DNA of 64,000 nt from Rhizopus arrhizus (GCA_024220505.1 JAKZZE010000012.1:124001-188000), one strand, 5' to 3'. Numbered from the stretch's first letter, positions 32,386 through 46,000 are shown. A program made the numbers and translations. Notes: a model not told the origin generated them from the sequence alone.

Positions 32386-34529
32386 TTATTCTCCAAGTTG
32401 AGGACCCTTCAATGATGTTCTACCAGCACGCATCATTTCATCAACTAATAATAAATTACTTGCAATAACAGAACATGAATGAAGCATATGACGGTGAACT
32501 CTGTAATTATCCCAAATGCCTTCTAATTTAGGATCCATTGTTTCGCCTGTCTTTAAGTCAACACCTACAACATGACCATCAGCATGTTCATCCTAAATTA
32601 TGGTGTATTAGTAAAGGGCTCTTTGATAACAGCCATTCTCTGTTCTTTTTACCTGTAAAGCAACAATCACATCTTGTACATCAAAACCAGCATTTTGAGC
32701 CAATACCTTGGGTATGATCAGCATAGCATCAGCAAATGCTTGAACACCCATCTTTGCACGACCTTTCACTTCCTTTTTATAGTTCACCAAATGCTGAGCC
32801 AACGCAACCTCAAAGGCACCACCACCAGGAACAACGGCTTTATCTTCAATAGCATTCTTAACCGCACGAAGACCATCACGTACAGCGTCATTTGTTTGTT
32901 GGATTGTGTGAGGGTTAGGACCTTTGAGCAGAAGAGTGACACTGTAAGGATCCTTGACGTCTTCAACAAATGTATACTTGTCTTCACCCAACACATGTTC
33001 ATAGACAGATCCAGCATAACCCAGGATCTCGGGTGTCAAATCATCAACAGAGTTTTGAGCCACACCACCACAGACCAACTGAAGACGTTCCATGTTTCTT
33101 CTCTTGGCACGACGAAGAGCCAAAATACCGTGTTTAGCCAAAAGATCAAGCGAGAGAGGGTCAATACCCTTTTGGTTGATGATCACAAATCCTTTACCAG
33201 CATTCTCGCCACTACAAACCTCGTTCTTGAACTCGACCAAGCGACGTACTTTATCATCCACATGTTTACGTTCACTCTCAATCAACTTGTCACGTTGTTC
33301 GGGGGTTGAGTAAAAGAAGCCAGAATTAATTTCGGATTTTTCGTATTCAAGACTGACGTTCAACGTGAGCACAAAGGCATCCTTCATCTTCTTGGGCATA
33401 TCAGGGTGACGAGCACCGTGATCAAGGACAAGGCCACGAATCAATCTGGATTCTGTCTCTGTACGATGCTGCATTTTCATGATCTCAACCATGTGCAAAT
33501 CAATCGGCTCACCTTCACGACGGATGGCCAAGACGGCATCGACCACGGCCTCTGTTAACGTGTCGGCAAGGGCACGGTGTACCTTGGTACGAAGCGATGT
33601 ACGAGCCACTGACACAAGCAATTCACGATCGATCTCGGTCTGATTCACTTTGAATTGTTCCAGAAACTAGAATACAAAAAGTCAACGTTTGACATATCTT
33701 TCCTTGTTTTCTCCTTACGTTCAATGCTTCCTTTTTGGCAAGATCGTATCCCTCTGTGATCACACGAGGGTGAAGTCCTTCAGAGATATAACGTTCTGCT
33801 TGTTTGAGTAATTCGCCAACCTTCAAGACGATGGATGTTGTACCATCACCTGTAATCTCATCTTGAGCTGTAGCAGCTTTAGCAATCATGGCAGCAGTAG
33901 GATGTTGGATTTGCTACCAATAAAGAATAAATACGAATGTCATATAAAGGGTTGTGCTTGTTTACCATTTCATTCAATAAAACTTTTCCATCTTTTGTAA
34001 GTTTAACAGCACCTGCACCATCAACCAACCTTTGTAAAAGAGATGATGTCAAAAAACATTTTTCATCCATATATGTTTGCTTACATCTTGATGGTTCCTC
34101 TAGGACCCAAATTAGATCTCAGTACTTCTTGTAAACCTATCGCAGCAGTAATATTGAGTTGAAGTGCTTGGCCGCGTCTTGCGACATCCGAGTTTGGATT
34201 GATTACTTTCAGGGCAGCTGAAGACCTATTCAAGTAAAGCTGTTGTTAAATATTAAGCAATATAAAATCTCTGTCAGTATACAAATTACATTGGTTAATT
34301 TTTTTTTCTCTTGTTAAAAAAAAGAGACGTAAAAGAGAAAGAAAAAGAAGTGAAAGAACTTGTTTTCCGCCCGAAACGTGTCAAAGGCAGAAAAAAAAAT
34401 TTCGAGAAAATAAACTTAAAGAAAAGGCGGAGTTGCATCAAATTCAAGTCACCTTGAACAATATCAAAAGCAGGAAAGGAAAACATGTAAAATAACCCAT
34501 TCAATTCATACCCTTACTTTTGCTGCCAT
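32386..34529 (-). CDS. CCT6: Chaperonin CCT/TRiC subunit zeta
   Basis: Group II chaperonin subunit that folds actin, tubulin and other proteins inside the TRiC ring. A tiny first exon (34518-34529, MAAK) joins, across a 278-nt intron, an exon starting at 34239 ([22 protein letters not shown]). Later blocks are [56 protein letters not shown] (ATPase site, GDGTTS), [96 protein letters not shown] and [19 protein letters not shown]. The end is [25 protein letters not shown] and [10 protein letters not shown] are specific to the zeta subunit. Length and order are normal. It is divergent from ARP4, with 572 bases between start codons. Confidence 0.95.
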
Positions 34530-35101
34530 GTTTATTGTAAAAATTCAAGAAATAGCGTGATCTCTATGAGGAGGAGACTTACCTAATATGCACTTACATG
34601 AATATTTTAAGATAAAATAAAGTTTTCTTTCCCTTTCACCTACAATTTTTTATTCATGCGCTTTGTTTTCCGTGCACTTGCCCACTATTTAGCATCATCT
34701 CCAGTCTTTGTACGTTCTCTTTCCTATTTATGACTTGGGTCTCTAGTTCTTTAGAAAAGCACATTGTGAAAGAGAAGGCTATTTCACATAATAGGTAGTT
34801 TGCGGTGTTAAATTAATTTTCAGGCTATACAGCTTCTCTTAAACTCTGTATGGAGGGTCGCGTTCAATGAAAATTCTGCAAACATGAACCCAATGCGATT
34901 AAACCCTTACTTTTGCCTTCGATGCAAGAATAAGCCATCCTTTTCAAACACATATACTCTGTTACAAATAAAATAAAAAAAAAAAAAGAAAAGAGAGAAA
35001 AAGGGGAAAGAAATACAATGAAAGCCTGAAATTTTATTTTAAAAAAATTCGTGACTTGACGCATTTCTTTCCCTTTTTTTTTTTTTTCTTGTGAATGAAG
35101 A
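34530..35101. promoter_or_regulatory. Divergent promoter region CCT6/ARP4
   Basis: The 572 bases between the two start codons must carry both promoters. The region is AT-rich, with A/T runs near 34976-34986 and 35076-35090. No specific operator or TATA box stands out. Confidence 0.4.
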
Positions 35102-36741
35102 ATGGTCACTTATGGTGGAGGTAAACTCCTTCTTGTTATAAACTTTTCAACTTTCCTCTAAAACAATGTTTTTCCTTTGTTATAGATGAAGTCAATGCTA
35201 TTGTGATGGACATGGGATCCACTTCTACACGTGTAGGTTTTGCAGGTGAAGAAATGCCCAAGGCCATCATTCCAACCTCCTATGGCCTCGATCAGGCTAA
35301 AAACTACTATATTGGCGACACACAACTCAACACTTGGCGGCCTAACGTTGAAATAAAGAATCCCATGCAAAATGGTTTGATTCATGATTGGGATGCTGTT
35401 GAACAAATTTGGAATGCTTCTTTTAATGACCACTTGCACATTCAACCTTCAGAACATCCTTTATTATGTACTGAACCTGCTTGGAACACCTCAGAGAATC
35501 GTGAAAAATTGATGGAATTAGCCTTTGAAAAATTTGACTTTCCTGCTTTTTATGTGGCCAAGAGCGCAGTGATGACAGCGTAGGCATTACCACCACCCAT
35601 TTTTTATCCCTGTACACAATCTACTGACACATACAATTTAGGTTTTCAGTTGGAAGAGCAACCGCTTTAGTTTTAGATTCAGGAGGAAGTGTGACGAGTG
35701 CAGTACCTGTTTATGATGGTTATGTATTAAAAAAGGGTATTTTACATCAGTCGATAGGTGGCGATTTATTATCTGAACAAATCAAGGAACATTTAAAGAA
35801 TGATTTACAATTGAATTTGACACCTCCCTTCAAGATTTCAAGCAAAAAGCCGGTTGAAGCAGGACAACAGCCTCAAATTCAATTACGCGATAGGGCAAAT
35901 ACAACCAAGAGCTTTGAAGATTATCATATTTCTGTAAAGTATAGGATTTGGAAAATCGAGAATATTCCTATTGATATTCTTTGTAGAAAATCATTCATGA
36001 ATTTAAAGAAACTACTTCACAAATATCAGAAGTTCCATTTGATGAACGGTAAGAAAAAGACAGTAGCGTGTCTGGGCCCATATAACTGACAGCACATGTA
36101 GATTAATGGCACAGCGACCTCAAAAGCCTTTTGAATTTCCTGATGGCTATAACAATACATTTGGCGCAGAAAGATATAGAGTTCCAGAAATCATGTTTAA
36201 TCCAAACCATATTAGCTTGGTAAGATCATGTATACTGATCATTGTAAAGAGTTTTATTGATAGATGTAATTAGCCTCCTGTTGAGCAAGGAAAAGAGAAT
36301 GAAAAAATCCCTTCATTAGGAATATCACCAAACCAACTTCGACACTCTGTTGGTGTTTCTAGACTTGTATTTAATAGTATTACCTCTTGTGATATGGATT
36401 TGCGCCCTTTGCTGTTTAACAATGTGATTGTGACTGGTGGTAATACTCTTTTTACTGGATTTACAGAAAGATTAAGCAATGAATTGCCCATGATGATACC
36501 AGGTGTAAAGTTTCTTTCAGTTTTGATTTATCTTTTACAACTTACATTTTTTTTTTTTTTTTTTTTTTTTTTACAGGCAAAAGTAAAAGTTCACGGTGCA
36601 GGCAATCAAATCGAACGTAAATGTAGTAGTTGGCTGGGTGGATCTATTTTAGCTTCTTTAGGTACTTTTCATCAATTATGGATTTCAAAGAAAGAATATG
36701 AAGAAGTTGGTTCTTCTATCATTGAAACAAAATGTCAATAA
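35102..36741 (+). CDS. ARP4: Actin-related protein 4 (NuA4/INO80/SWR1 subunit)
   Basis: Nuclear actin-related protein of the Arp4/BAF53 group, shared by chromatin-modifying complexes. Seven exons fit without frame loss: 35102-35120, 35186-35579, 35642-35933, 35987-36048, 36102-36219, 36274-36504 and 36577-36741, giving 426 residues. The start [18 protein letters not shown] matches the YGGDEV start of Arp4/BAF53. Other landmarks are [78 protein letters not shown] with [25 protein letters not shown] and [21 protein letters not shown]. The intron at 35934-35986 matters: unspliced, the frame diverges into an unrelated sequence. A 28-nt T tract forms most of the last intron's 3' end. Confidence 0.95.
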
Positions 36742-36972
36742 AATCTTTTTAAAATGATCTACTTTTAAAATCCGGCGTGTGAATATTGTTTATACTCTTA
36801 CAAGTTTTACCTTTACATCAAAGCTTGTATAGAACTAATTAAAAGTACTCGGGTTTCTTTCTATTGGTCATGAAATAGCAATTTTAGTCAATTGACATGT
36901 CAATTTTTATAAATATGCCGCAATTTTTTTATTTTTATTTTTTTTTAATTTTTTTTTAGCAATTAAAAATAA

Positions 36973-38352
36973 ATGTCTGTGATTTATTACAAATTCAAAG
37001 CAGCCAAAGATTCAGATTACGATGTATTCACGTTTGATGGACCAGGTGCTACAGTATTTGATTTAAAATGTGAGATAGTTCGAGCCAAAAAGATGGGTAA
37101 AGGGACAGATTTAGATATATCTATTTATAATGCACAAACAGACGAAGGTAATAGCAAATGAGTTATTTGAGATTAATAACCCACACTGTTTTTAGAATAC
37201 AAGGACGACTTGTTTATGGTTCCTAGAAATACCTCTGTCATTGTCAGACGTCTTCCGGCATCAAGACCAGGTAAAGGTACAGCTCAGCGATATGTATTAG
37301 GTGCCATGGACAATAAAGCACAGAGCTCAGTAAAACTCAACAACAATCAAGCTAGTTCTTCGACACCTACATTTACCTCTAGTCACAGAAATTTGGTATT
37401 AAACAACACACAACGTCCTCAACATCAACCAATGCCAACAGACAATACAGGTGAACAACAAAGTAATGAAGCAACCAAGGACGATTCGGAAGAAGCGCGT
37501 ATTCAGGCTATGTTTCAGCAAACAACAGATCAGTGGGGCGTGATGCAAGAAAGATTAGCAGAGTAAGTACAGGATGAGTTGTTGGAGTCTTTGATAACCA
37601 ATGATGTTTATAGACAACAGTATATTCCATATAATGCGCGCGGAGGTGGAGGTGGAGATCCCAATAAACGTGGAAAATATCAAGGACCGAATAATGGTGA
37701 AAATAAAGATGGTCAGATTCCTCAAAGAGTACCACCTCCAAATTATGTATGTTATCGTTGTGGACAGAAAGGTAAGAAACGAATAGTATTTTTTTTTTCT
37801 ACAAATTAGATTAAACAACACGACTGCATAGGTCATTATATCAATCAATGTCCTACAAATGGTGACAAAGAATATGACAAGCATCCCAGAATTAAGCGTA
37901 CCACAGGCATTCCTCGCAGTTTCCTCAAAGTGATTGAGGAACCCAAGAATGCAGTGAAAGCAGGTACAGGAGGATTGATGGTGACACCCAAGGGAGACAT
38001 TGTCGTCGCTCAAGCTGACTCATCCTCTTGGGATAAACATGTGGCCAAGGCAGCCACTACGCTTGGATTAGGCTCTTCTTCAGCAGGTGATTTGATGGAT
38101 TGGTATGATACGATTCCTGTACCTGAACACTTGAAATGTACCATTTGTCAAGGACTTCTCAGGGATGCAAGTATCACGCCTTGCTGTGGTTCTAGTTTTT
38201 GTGATGATTGTATTCGAGTTCATATGATGGATCATGACTTTGCATGTGCCGATTGTCAACAGCACATACAACATGGCTTAGATGGACTGATTGCCAATGT
38301 GGATGTGAGAGAATGTGTAGACAATTATGTTAGAAAGTTTGCTAATAATTAA
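36973..38352 (+). CDS. MPE1: MPE1/RBBP6-like cleavage and polyadenylation factor subunit
   Basis: Four exons (36973-37147, 37196-37562, 37614-37771, 37832-38352) encode 406 residues. Domain order is that of Mpe1/RBBP6. An N-terminal DWNN ubiquitin-like domain comes first (SVIYYKFKAAKDSDYDVFTFDGPG, FDLKCEIV, LFMVPRNTSVIVRRLP). A low-complexity Gln/Asn/Ser linker follows. Then a CCHC zinc knuckle is split by an intron (YVCYRCGQKG + HYINQCP), followed by KRTTGIPRSFL, the conserved short block after the knuckle. Last is a RING/U-box-like domain (LKCTICQGLLRDASITPCCGSSFCDDCI, CADC). In yeast Mpe1 is an essential subunit of the cleavage and polyadenylation factor. The gene converges on NSE1 with 17 bases between the two stop codons. 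Confidence 0.93.
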
Positions 38353-38369
38353 GAAAATAAAAATGTTTA

Positions 38370-39210
38370 TTATAAACCCAAACCAAATCGATTAGCCCTT
38401 GACCAAGTGGTTGAGCATTGAGGACAAGTAGGGTTCACAGCGTCTCTGAATTGATTATCTGCACAATACTTGTGAAGACGAACAGGACAGTTGCCAAGGT
38501 CACAATACTCACCCATGGTCACAACGTCTAAACAGATCGTACACTCTTTGATGGCCTCTCCGTATTGTTCACGTAAATAACCTTGAAGTTCTGCAACACC
38601 TCTTGTATCAAAAAAATAGACGCCCTTATCTTCCTCTGCAATCCAGCCATCTTCAACAAGACGATCTAAAATATCTTGTGTTTCTCTTTGTGTCAACTTT
38701 AGAGGTTGACCGAGACGTAAGGCATGCATAGAATTGACAGCAAAGTTTTCGTGATCCGCATTCACAATGGCATCAAACTGATTTTAAAAAAAACAGTAAA
38801 CTATCACTGGAAATAGGGTTGTTATTGTTTTATATACCAATTCTCGACAATATTTGAGTTCGGTTGGTGTATAGTTGGCAGCGATTTCCGACATTTTATC
38901 TTGTTTGATGTTGATCATGGTTATATAATTATCTCCAGTTCTTTCATTCCGTGATCTTCTTAATGAGTAATCGAGTTCTTCTAATAATTTATTGATTTGA
39001 GAAATAAAGATGGCAAAATCAGTTGATTCACCTATACGCAATGTCAGACGTCTAAAGATGTTGTGATTATTTCTGATTACGTTCTGTAACATCACACACT
39101 TTTTGGTAAACTTCTTCTGCCTCTACTTCAGATAAATAACGTCTAGAGAGCATCGCCTGTACAAACAGACGGTGTGAGTCATTATAGTGTTCAATATTTA
39201 AAACAGACAT
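38370..39210 (-). CDS. NSE1: SMC5/6 complex subunit NSE1
   Basis: RING-type subunit of the SMC5/6 DNA-repair complex. Exons 39081-39210, 38838-39031 and 38370-38777 give 243 residues. The start is MSVLNIEHYNDSHRLFVQAMLSRRYLS. Next come the NSE1 winged-helix segments (FAIFISQINKLLEELDYSLRR, YTPTELKYCRELVFDAIV, LTQRETQDILDRLVEDGWIAEED). The C-terminal RING-like domain follows (CTICLDVVTMGEYC, LHKYC, PTCPQC), with the HxxC pattern of NSE1. Splicing the 49-nt first intron is required; unspliced the frame stops. Together with NSE3 this subunit stimulates ubiquitin ligase activity and binds DNA. Its start is 34 bases from the stop of the homeodomain gene on the same strand. Confidence 0.93.
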
Positions 39211-39244
39211 ATTTCAGAGCAAAAGAAAGACTTTTTTTTATTTT

Positions 39245-40439
39245 TTAAATAAAAGTTAAAAAGTTATTTTCTGAAGTCAACAATGGATCTAGTATCCAAT
39301 TGGATTGATCAAAAGTAGGAGATTGATGTTGAGAAAGGAAAGAGAAAGGTTGCTGCTCTTCTTTGGGATCCAACCACTGGTTTTGATCAAAGTAAATAGG
39401 CTCTGGTGTAGCAGAAGGAGAGATGGATACATCCCGACAAAGATAATCACTGGGAGGAAGCAAGACAAGTTTAGAGGCCAAATGAGGAGCTTGAGCGATC
39501 AGTTCCAATAAACAATGTCTTAATTGATTATGATCACCTTGAAGGACATGAACCGTGTCAACACTGGCTTGTTTGTTTTCTGTAAAGTCACCACACTGAA
39601 TCCAATCAGGATCTATACCGATGCGCTTCATCGAGAATAAAGAATCGACCACTTCAATCTCAAGTTGACCTAAATCAAGTTGAGCATGACTCAGTCTGAT
39701 TTGTTTTACTTGATGATAGTCAACATGAATTCTGAAATGATGTCCTCCGTCTTGTACTTGCCAATTCAACTGGTGTGAATCTCCAAAGCACACAAGATCA
39801 TATTGGTTTTCACTGATTAGGCTAGCAAATCTTGCCCAAGTACCGATACGAAGCATAGTGACAGGAATAGAAATGAAGGGTTCTATAAATAAATCAAAGG
39901 TGAACACACATGAATTTTTTTTTTTTTTGCTTGTTCATTTTACCTTCTTGAGTACAGGTCATTCGACTCACACCTTCAGACATGGCTCTTTTTGGTGGTA
40001 GTGATGTTGTGGATTGGGTAGTAACGAATTTTTCAGGTTTTGAATTTGAACGAGGTCTTTTCTTGATATGTGATGATTCTTCATAACATTCGGGTGTAAC
40101 TAAAGTACGAAAAGTGGCTTGAAATGGTTGATGGTCTGGTTCTTTTTGTTTAGGTTTTATTGCTGCTACGGGAACATCGATCCATCCAGTTCGAACATTG
40201 GGTTCCAAAGTAGATGATTTACGAGCTTTGGCACGACGATTTTGAAACCAGATCTGAACAGTTCGTTCAGTCACTCCGAGTTCTTGAGCTAACTGAGCTC
40301 TTATGGTAGCATCTGGTAAAGCGTTTACTACAAAAGATTCTTGCAAGACAGCCACCTGACTCGGTTTGAGATGTGTTCTTCTTCGAGTACTTGTTGGTGC
40401 TGTTGTTGGATAAGGACTGTTATTGTTCTTGTTATACAT
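39245..40439 (-). CDS. Homeodomain transcription factor
   Basis: Two exons (39944-40439 and 39245-39882) encode 377 residues. The homeodomain lies at about residues 18-77: TRRRTHLKPSQVAVLQESF, then LAQELGVTERTVQIWFQNRRAKAR. The recognition helix WFQNRRAKAR is intact with Asn51. A basic patch follows (KKRPRSNSKPEK). The second exon encodes a long conserved-looking domain (IGTWARFASLI, DLVCFGDSHQLNWQV, FRIHVDYHQVKQIRLSH) and a Gln/Pro/Ser-rich tail. A single N-terminal homeodomain with this kind of C-terminal half resembles fungal Phx1/Hoy1-type regulators of growth and differentiation. Target genes are unknown. Confidence 0.87.
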
Positions 40440-42443
40440 GATTTATTGTTTTGTTGATATGAAAAAGGATAATGTAATGGGGAAATACGTGAACCAGCAC
40501 GAGAAAGATAAATGACTTTTAGAAAAGGAAAGAGTTTTTTTTTTTTAAAAGATAAAGAGTAAAAGAAAAGAAAATAAAAGAAAAAAAAAAAGTTTTATTA
40601 TTTATATTTAAAGTATGGGTAAAAGTTGAATATGAAAAAAAAAGGGGGGGGGAGAGGGAATAGGATGAGTCAAGCTCTGTATTTCTTTATTCTTACTTTA
40701 CAATGTATGATTACGTAGAATACTACTTTTTATACGCATGTAAAGCTTGCTTTAAGGAGGATATAAAAATACATTTTACCAATCAATGCTAAGCGGGATT
40801 ATAATATAAAGAAGCATCGGATTAGGCTTAGCAATTTTAGAATTACATAAAGATATTTGATTGGGTTAAGGTCATGTATACACTAAATTGAAAAAAAGAT
40901 TGTTTTCAAAGGAAACACAAAAAAATAGTATGTCAAATCATGCCTAGTACAAACTAACCTTGTGTACCACCCCCCTCCTCTTTTTGTTACTGTGTATGTG
41001 TGTTGATAGGATGTGAATGATAGAGTGTACAATATAAAATCAGAGGATTAGATTCAAAAGTCTAGTTTTATTCAATCATAAAAACCAAGTTCGGTTTGAG
41101 AGTTTGATTAAGGGAATTTCCTTATTTTGTAAACAGTTCCCTTAATGAATGTGTCATCATTTGTTTATTGACATCTCATTCCCCCTTTTTATTATATCGC
41201 TCTCGATTGCGATTGGATGTGTACTAATTACTTGTCTTACCACACACATACCCTTTATTTTACTTTATGAAATTTTTTCAACAAACGTTATACAATAATT
41301 GAACTTTTCCATTTACAGAACAAATCGACCCATCTTTTGGTTTAATGAGTCTCCGTTTGTATTAGAACAATGAACAAACAGAAAGGGAGAGTAAGAAAGA
41401 GAAGGGAGAGAAAGAACAAGATTGTGTTTTAAACAGACAACTCTTCTTTTATACACTTATTCATCCACTTTCTCTCAAAACATGAACGGAATGAATTGTG
41501 TTACAATAAAATAAAAACTTTTAGAATTCTTTTTTTTTATTAATTTATTTAAATACAAGTCTTTATGTCAAGATAATACATAATTTATTAAAGTCTTTCT
41601 ATAATCTAATTCATATCAGCTTATAAAAGGAGATTACAACCCTGTTAACGACTGGCCATGTGGTTTCAGGGTACGAGTAACAAAGAAACCTCTCCTTGTC
41701 ACACACACACATCTTTTTATTGGATTACAAAAATGTTTAAAAGAATTCTTCATGTGTGTGTGTGTGTGTGTTACAGAAACCTGCAGATGATAACAATAGA
41801 GTATTTAAAGATGAATAGAAGGTTGATTTAATCCATCAATAAAACTTGTTTATTTTAAACCATCTCTTTCCTTCTTGATCCATTATGTTATTGATTCAAT
41901 CTCAGTTTTATATAAAGGGGACTCACTCTAGAAAAAAAAGGGGGAAGAAAGAGACTTTGAGAACACTGGGAACTAAAAGGATGAACTAGATTGATAATTT
42001 ACCAAGCTTAGTAGTTGCATGTAAATAATATAACTTTGATTTAAACAAAACTCCCCTTTTTTTTTTCTAAAAAATAAAAAAAAATAGCATGGCTTGCTAT
42101 CTATTTCAATTCAACTAAAACCATGACTTGTTTTACAACATTTTATATTCTATTGTTCATATTTATTTCGATACAAGTTTAAATATTTTCCTTTGTTTGA
42201 TTTAACCTTGTAAATCTTTTATTTCCCAATTTACATTTATTAAAGTGATACTTTTTTGTATGTGAACTATATTTTTATGCTTCAAACACACTTTTAATCT
42301 CTTTGGTTTATTTCTTATGATTTGTGGAATGAACAAGTTCACAAAAGGATGATTTCTTGTTAGACACATTCTTTTGCTTTCTTTGATTAAACAATTGATT
42401 TTGCATAAAAAATTGATTCTGTAGCCATAAGTCATTATTCTAG

Positions 42444-42476
<33 letters not shown>

Positions 42477-42709
42477 GAAAGGCCAGAACAAAAAAAAAGG
42501 AACATTTGGTATAAATCGAGATTCCTTACTTTCTTCAATAAGAGATTTTAAGCTTATTTTTATACAAGTTTATTTCAAGTAACAAATCATCACTTGGCTT
42601 TCTTTGTTGACTCAAAGCCATCGCATCATCCAATGCTGCTTTTATAGCTTTTTTATCTATAAAAAATCAAAGCCTATATTTATCGTCGTCAGTCGTGTCA
42701 TTTTCCTGC

Positions 42710-42794
<85 letters not shown>

Positions 42795-43051
42795 AAGAAA
42801 GAAGAGTGATAAATAGGCTTAAAAAAGGATTTGCGTATGCCTTTGGTCGATTCTTTCTCTCCTTTTTTTTTTTCTTAGTCTTTAAGTAAAAGCATAAAAA
42901 AGAATTGCTTCTTGCCTTCTCCTCTTCCACCCCTTATTTAAAAATCATTATTTTTCCTCCTTTATTTTCTTAAAATAATCAAACTATTTATTCCTTTTCG
43001 CCACTCCTTCTTTCTCTTTTTACTTCTTCTTTTCATTACCAAACAAAAAGC
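40440..43051. other. AT-rich spacer upstream of chitin synthase
   Basis: About 2.6 kb without a recognisable gene. It contains a GT repeat at about 41755-41772, T runs near 42451-42476 and an 81-nt poly(A) (separate entry). The last ~150 bases before the chitin synthase ATG are CT-rich (TTCCTCC, CTTCTTTCTC), typical of strongly expressed fungal promoters. It probably holds the divergent promoters of the homeodomain and chitin synthase genes. Confidence 0.45.
42712..42792. repeat. Poly(A) tract, 81 nt
   Basis: Uninterrupted A from 42712 to 42792, followed by GAAAGAAAG. It lies about 260 bases before the chitin synthase start. It is the longest homopolymer in the window; the true length may vary. 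Confidence 0.95.
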
Positions 43052-46000
43052 ATGTCACCTACAAGATATGATGCACCTTATGGTGATGGAGGTGGAGGAC
43101 AACAGTATGGTTATCAACCAGCGATGGATAATAATGATCATTACTACAATAATCAACCAGTGAACAACACCAATGGAGTATCTATCGGACGTCGAGCAAC
43201 CACCCTAGGCCGAGCACCCACTCGTCGTATTGTTCCTGGTGCCAATTCGATAGCCAACGCAAGCTCTAATATTCAAAGAGGTCGTACATTGATTCGTCCA
43301 GATCGATATCAAGAACCACCTCCACTCTTGACGGGAAAGCCAACATCAAATCAGTCTCTATTTGATCCCTGGGTCTTGTTTTCTCGAATTGTGACCTTCT
43401 GGGCTTTACCACCCATGCTGAGGGCATTCAAAATGGGTGATTCAGGTATGCAGCAGGCTTGGCGAGAAAAAATTACTTTATGTTTCATCATTGCTTGTAT
43501 GGGTGGCTTTGTGGCCTTTATTACCATCGGATTAAATTCTGTGCTCTGTCCTTCAGATCAATCCAATAATCAACAAAACTATGCTACATACAACGATACA
43601 AATTCAGGTAAAAGAATAGAGACTTCTAAAAATAACCAATCAAGAAAACCCTTATTTACCTCCCTTCTCTTTCTTTCTCTCACTCTCACTCTCTCACTTT
43701 TCTCTTTCATTCTCCTTTCATTCTCCTTTCTATAGCTAATCTATTGGGTATCCTGGGTTGGCAATTCAACATGTCAGAGTCTAACCCGGTGAGTACAATT
43801 GATTTTTATGAACTTGCTCAGATACCAGGTACAGATATCACCAACTATTTTACACATGGTCAAAACATACCCGACTGTATCCACACGGGCAATTCGCTCT
43901 CTTCTACCTTTGCTGCTGTCAATTTCAGCCCTTGTTCTACGGGTACCTGTATTGCGGGTGAGCTGACAGCAGAAAACTTTGGTACACTTGGTATTTTCAA
44001 CAGCACAAAGCAAGTTGGCTTTGACTGGAACCAACTGGCTTCGACAAACCTATCGAATTATCTTGTCATTGATGGCAACGTGCTCAACATGGGCCCCTAT
44101 CTTCAATACTATCCCACTGCGCTCGCTAACGACGCTCTGGATCATATCATCCGTTCTGTTCTTAACAGTGCCTGGGCCGAGGGCGGTCGAGACGGCACCA
44201 AGCTGTTCTTTCGAAAACCCGAATACAGAGCTGCTGTGAATTGTCTAGTGCAAAAGTACCGTGCGGGTCACATTGATAAAAAGTCAACAGGCTGCTTTGT
44301 CGCGTCCATCATCTTGATCTGTTCCTTGGCCATCGTCTTGGCCATCGTCTTGGCTCGTTTCTTTATGGCCCTCATCTTCTCTTGGTTCATCTCCCGCAAA
44401 TTGGCACGTACCCCACCTCCGGCGCCCAGCAGCTCAGGTTCGATGACGACCATCAAGAACGAGACGATGGAGATGGCCAACATGATGCAGCAGCGTATGG
44501 ATTCAGGTATCAGTAGCACCCTGACTGCTTCAGCCGGGAAACGGGTGGAGGTGGGTAATGATCTCTATACGGTATTGCTGATCACCTGTTACTCTGAAAA
44601 CACAGAAGGCATCCGAGGCACGGTCGAATCTCTTTCCATGACAGACTATCCAGACGATCGCAAACTGCTTTTCTTGATTGCGGATGGTATCATCACCGGT
44701 CATGGCGAGACCATGTCTACGCCTGATATGTGTCTGAGTTTGATTACGTTTGATGATGAATCCATGAAGAATCCTGAACCGATGGAATACATTGCGGTCG
44801 CCGTAGGTGCCAAACAGTACAATTGTGCCAAAGTCTATGCTGGCTATTATGTCTGTAAGGGTCACAAGGTCCCTATGATCCTCGTTGTCAAGTCTGGTAA
44901 TCCTGATGAGCAGGGTAAGCCTAAGCCTGGTAACCGTGGTAAACGTGATTCACAATTGATCTTGATGAACTTCTTCAGCAGAGTGACTTACAATGATCGT
45001 ATGACGCCTTTGGACTATGACCTGTTTAGAAAAATTCAGTATCTGATGGGAGTTACGCCTGATTATTTCGAACTGGTCTTGATGGTACGTACGACTTGTG
45101 TTCCTTTATCGTTTTCTAATTCCCTCCTTTTTTTTATTATTGTCTAGGTGGATGCGGATACTAAGGTATATACTAGCTCAATGAGACTATTGGTAAATTG
45201 TATGGTGAATGATAACTTGATTATGGGCTTGTGTGGTGAGACAAAGATTGCAAACAAACGTGATTCTTGGGTGACAGCGATTCAGGTCTATGAATATTTC
45301 ATTTCTCACCATCTGGCCAAGGGATTCGAAGCCATCTTTGGCGGTGTGACTTGCTTACCGGGTTGTTTCTGTATGTACCGTCTCAAGGCACGTAAAGGGG
45401 ACGGTGATTGGGTACCAATCATTACCAAACCTGAAATTGTTCAAGAATACTCTTCCAACACGATCGACACGCTCCATCAAAAGAATTTGCTATTGCTCGG
45501 TGAAGATCGTTTCTTAACCACACTCATGCTTCGTAATTTTCCCTTTCGTAAGATGGTCTTTACGCCTCAAGCTATTTGCAAAACCATCGTGCCTGACGAA
45601 TTCAAGGTCTTGCTCTCTCAACGTCGTCGCTGGATCAATTCGACGATTCATAATCTCTTTGAGCTAGTGCTAGTCCGTAACCTGTGTGGTACCTTTTGCT
45701 TTTCGATGCAATTTGTTGTCATGATGGATTTAGTCGGCACCTTGACTTTACCTGTAGCCATCGTCTTGACCGCTGTTTTGATCATCTCGATGGCCAAGAC
45801 ACAGATTACATCCATTTCAGCCGCGATCCCCCTCATCTTGCTTATCATCGTTCTCTTTTCACCAGCCCTACTGATCCTCATCACGACACGTAAATGGGTT
45901 TATCTGATGTGGATGATTGTCTACCTCTTTGCTTTACCCATCTGGAACTTTGTCTTGCCTGTCTATGCCTTTTGGCATTTTGATGATTTCTCTTGGGGTG

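Noticed and set aside
32674..33309. 211-codon plus-strand frame inside CCT6
   Set aside because: Antisense shadow of a conserved chaperonin exon.
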